NCBI GenBank assembly: GCA_031263945.1
Contig: JAISEW010000128.1
Location: forward strand, 1-6,226
Reading direction: 5' to 3'
DNA length: 6,226 nt
Source: Gracilibacteraceae bacterium
GTDB taxonomy: Bacteria; Bacillota; Desulfitobacteriia; Desulfitobacteriales; Syntrophobotulaceae
The notes under the pieces were generated by a model, which searched no databases, had not been told where the DNA came from, and saw only the letters and a program-made list of their open reading frames with translations. How positions within the stretch are numbered: the stretch's first letter is position 1; the number at the start of each line of letters is the position of its first letter. The translations under genes and the position numbers were made by a program. Below, in pieces: positions 5,711 to 6,226 of this stretch.

Positions 5711-6226
5711 ATGAACCCCCGAAAAATTATCCGGCCGCTGGTCTTTTCCCTTATCATCCTGTTACTCGCGATCCCGACCGTTCCGCCGCTGTCAGTTTCC
5801 GCGACCGCGGCCGCGCCTGAACCGGCGCGGCTCTCTCTGGCGGAAGAAGAGGCGGCGGAGCTTTTATTGGCCGCGCCGCACGCCCCCAACTCCTTGCTGG
5901 TCAAGCTGCCCGCCGCGGCCGGATCCGCCGCCATCACGGCGCATTCGCTGCGCGTCTGGCCCCAGGGCGTGCTGTCCGCCTCGCTTCTGCTGCGCGCGGC
6001 GGAACCCGGCCCCGCGCTCTCGCCGGTTTACGGCGTCGCCGCTGACACGGCGGCGGCGGATCATTATGTCGTTTCTCCTGATGTCGCCGCCTACTCGCTT
6101 CCCGGCGCCGAGACCGGTTCTGAGGCCGGCCCGGAGGCGGGGGACTGGTATGTTCTGCAAGTGGAGGAGGGCAGCGTCAGCCGGATCTTGGCCGGCCTGC
6201 TCGCCGACTCGGCTGTGCTGGCCGCC
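5711..6226 (+). CDS. N-terminal part of a second secreted protein, probable tandem subtilase paralogue
   Basis: The frame starts at ATG 5711 and runs open to the right edge, giving 172 residues with no stop. The N-terminus is a clear signal peptide: MNPRKIIRP, then the hydrophobic core LVFSLIILLLAI, with likely cleavage after SVSA or ATAAA (about residues 31-35). The rest is strongly alanine-rich. Two landmarks match the propeptide of the upstream protease in order: NSLLVKL at 60-66 (against DELLVKL) and EAGDWYVLQVEEGS at 142-155 (against GPGEWYQVVLTEGS), followed in both by a short helix. The protein is therefore probably a paralogue with an I9-like propeptide, and an S8 peptidase domain would be expected beyond the window. 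That domain is not visible here, so the protease call is inference. The two landmarks are about 82 residues apart here against about 46 upstream, so this copy has extra sequence between them. It lies in an operon with the upstream protease. Confidence 0.8.
   Translation, partial: MNPRKIIRPLVFSLIILLLAIPTVPPLSVSATAAAPEPARLSLAEEEAAELLLAAPHAPNSLLVKLPAAAGSAAITAHSLRVWPQGVLSASLLLRAAEPGPALSPVYGVAADTAAADHYVVSPDVAAYSLPGAETGSEAGPEAGDWYVLQVEEGSVSRILAGLLADSAVLAA

Overview
The window comes from a fairly GC-rich bacterium. The best clue to its identity is a very large secreted protein that ends in three cell-wall-binding repeats of the CWB2 type (Pfam PF04122 family). These repeats anchor proteins to the wall or S-layer of Gram-positive bacteria, best known in Clostridia, so a GC-rich member of the Firmicutes/Clostridia is the most likely source. 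This is an inference from family distribution; the genus cannot be told from the sequence. All supported genes lie on the + strand.

Layout. Bases 1-353 hold the 3' part of an unrecognised gene that enters from the left edge. A second stretch of coding-like sequence in another frame (344-475) suggests that this gene is frameshifted or decaying. Bases 476-642 show no convincing gene. They contain an AT-rich island (about 590-624) that may be a promoter, and a Shine-Dalgarno sequence. At 643-1338 is a small 231-residue P-loop protein with a clear Walker A motif and a plausible Walker B motif. Its fold could be FtsK/HerA-like, but I do not recognise the exact family.

A 64-base gap follows. It carries a strong purine-rich ribosome-binding site, a 12-base palindrome and a 7-bp stem-loop whose loop contains an ATG. 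Next comes the dominant gene, 1403-5701 (1432 residues). Its order is signal peptide, I9-like propeptide, subtilisin-type (S8) protease with complete Asp/His/Ser triad, about 640 residues of beta-rich sequence of unknown function, a 14-glycine linker, and three CWB2 repeats. The start of this gene is ambiguous, and a single extra G after ATG 1384 may hide the true start.

Nine bases after its stop codon begins a second secreted protein (5711 to the right edge). Its N-terminal region repeats the same signal-peptide and propeptide layout, so it is probably a tandem paralogue, likely another subtilase cut off by the window. The two genes form a tight operon with a Shine-Dalgarno sequence overlapping the stop codon. 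The picture is a locus for surface-displayed proteases. The ATPase upstream may belong to the same transcript, but nothing in the sequence proves a functional link.
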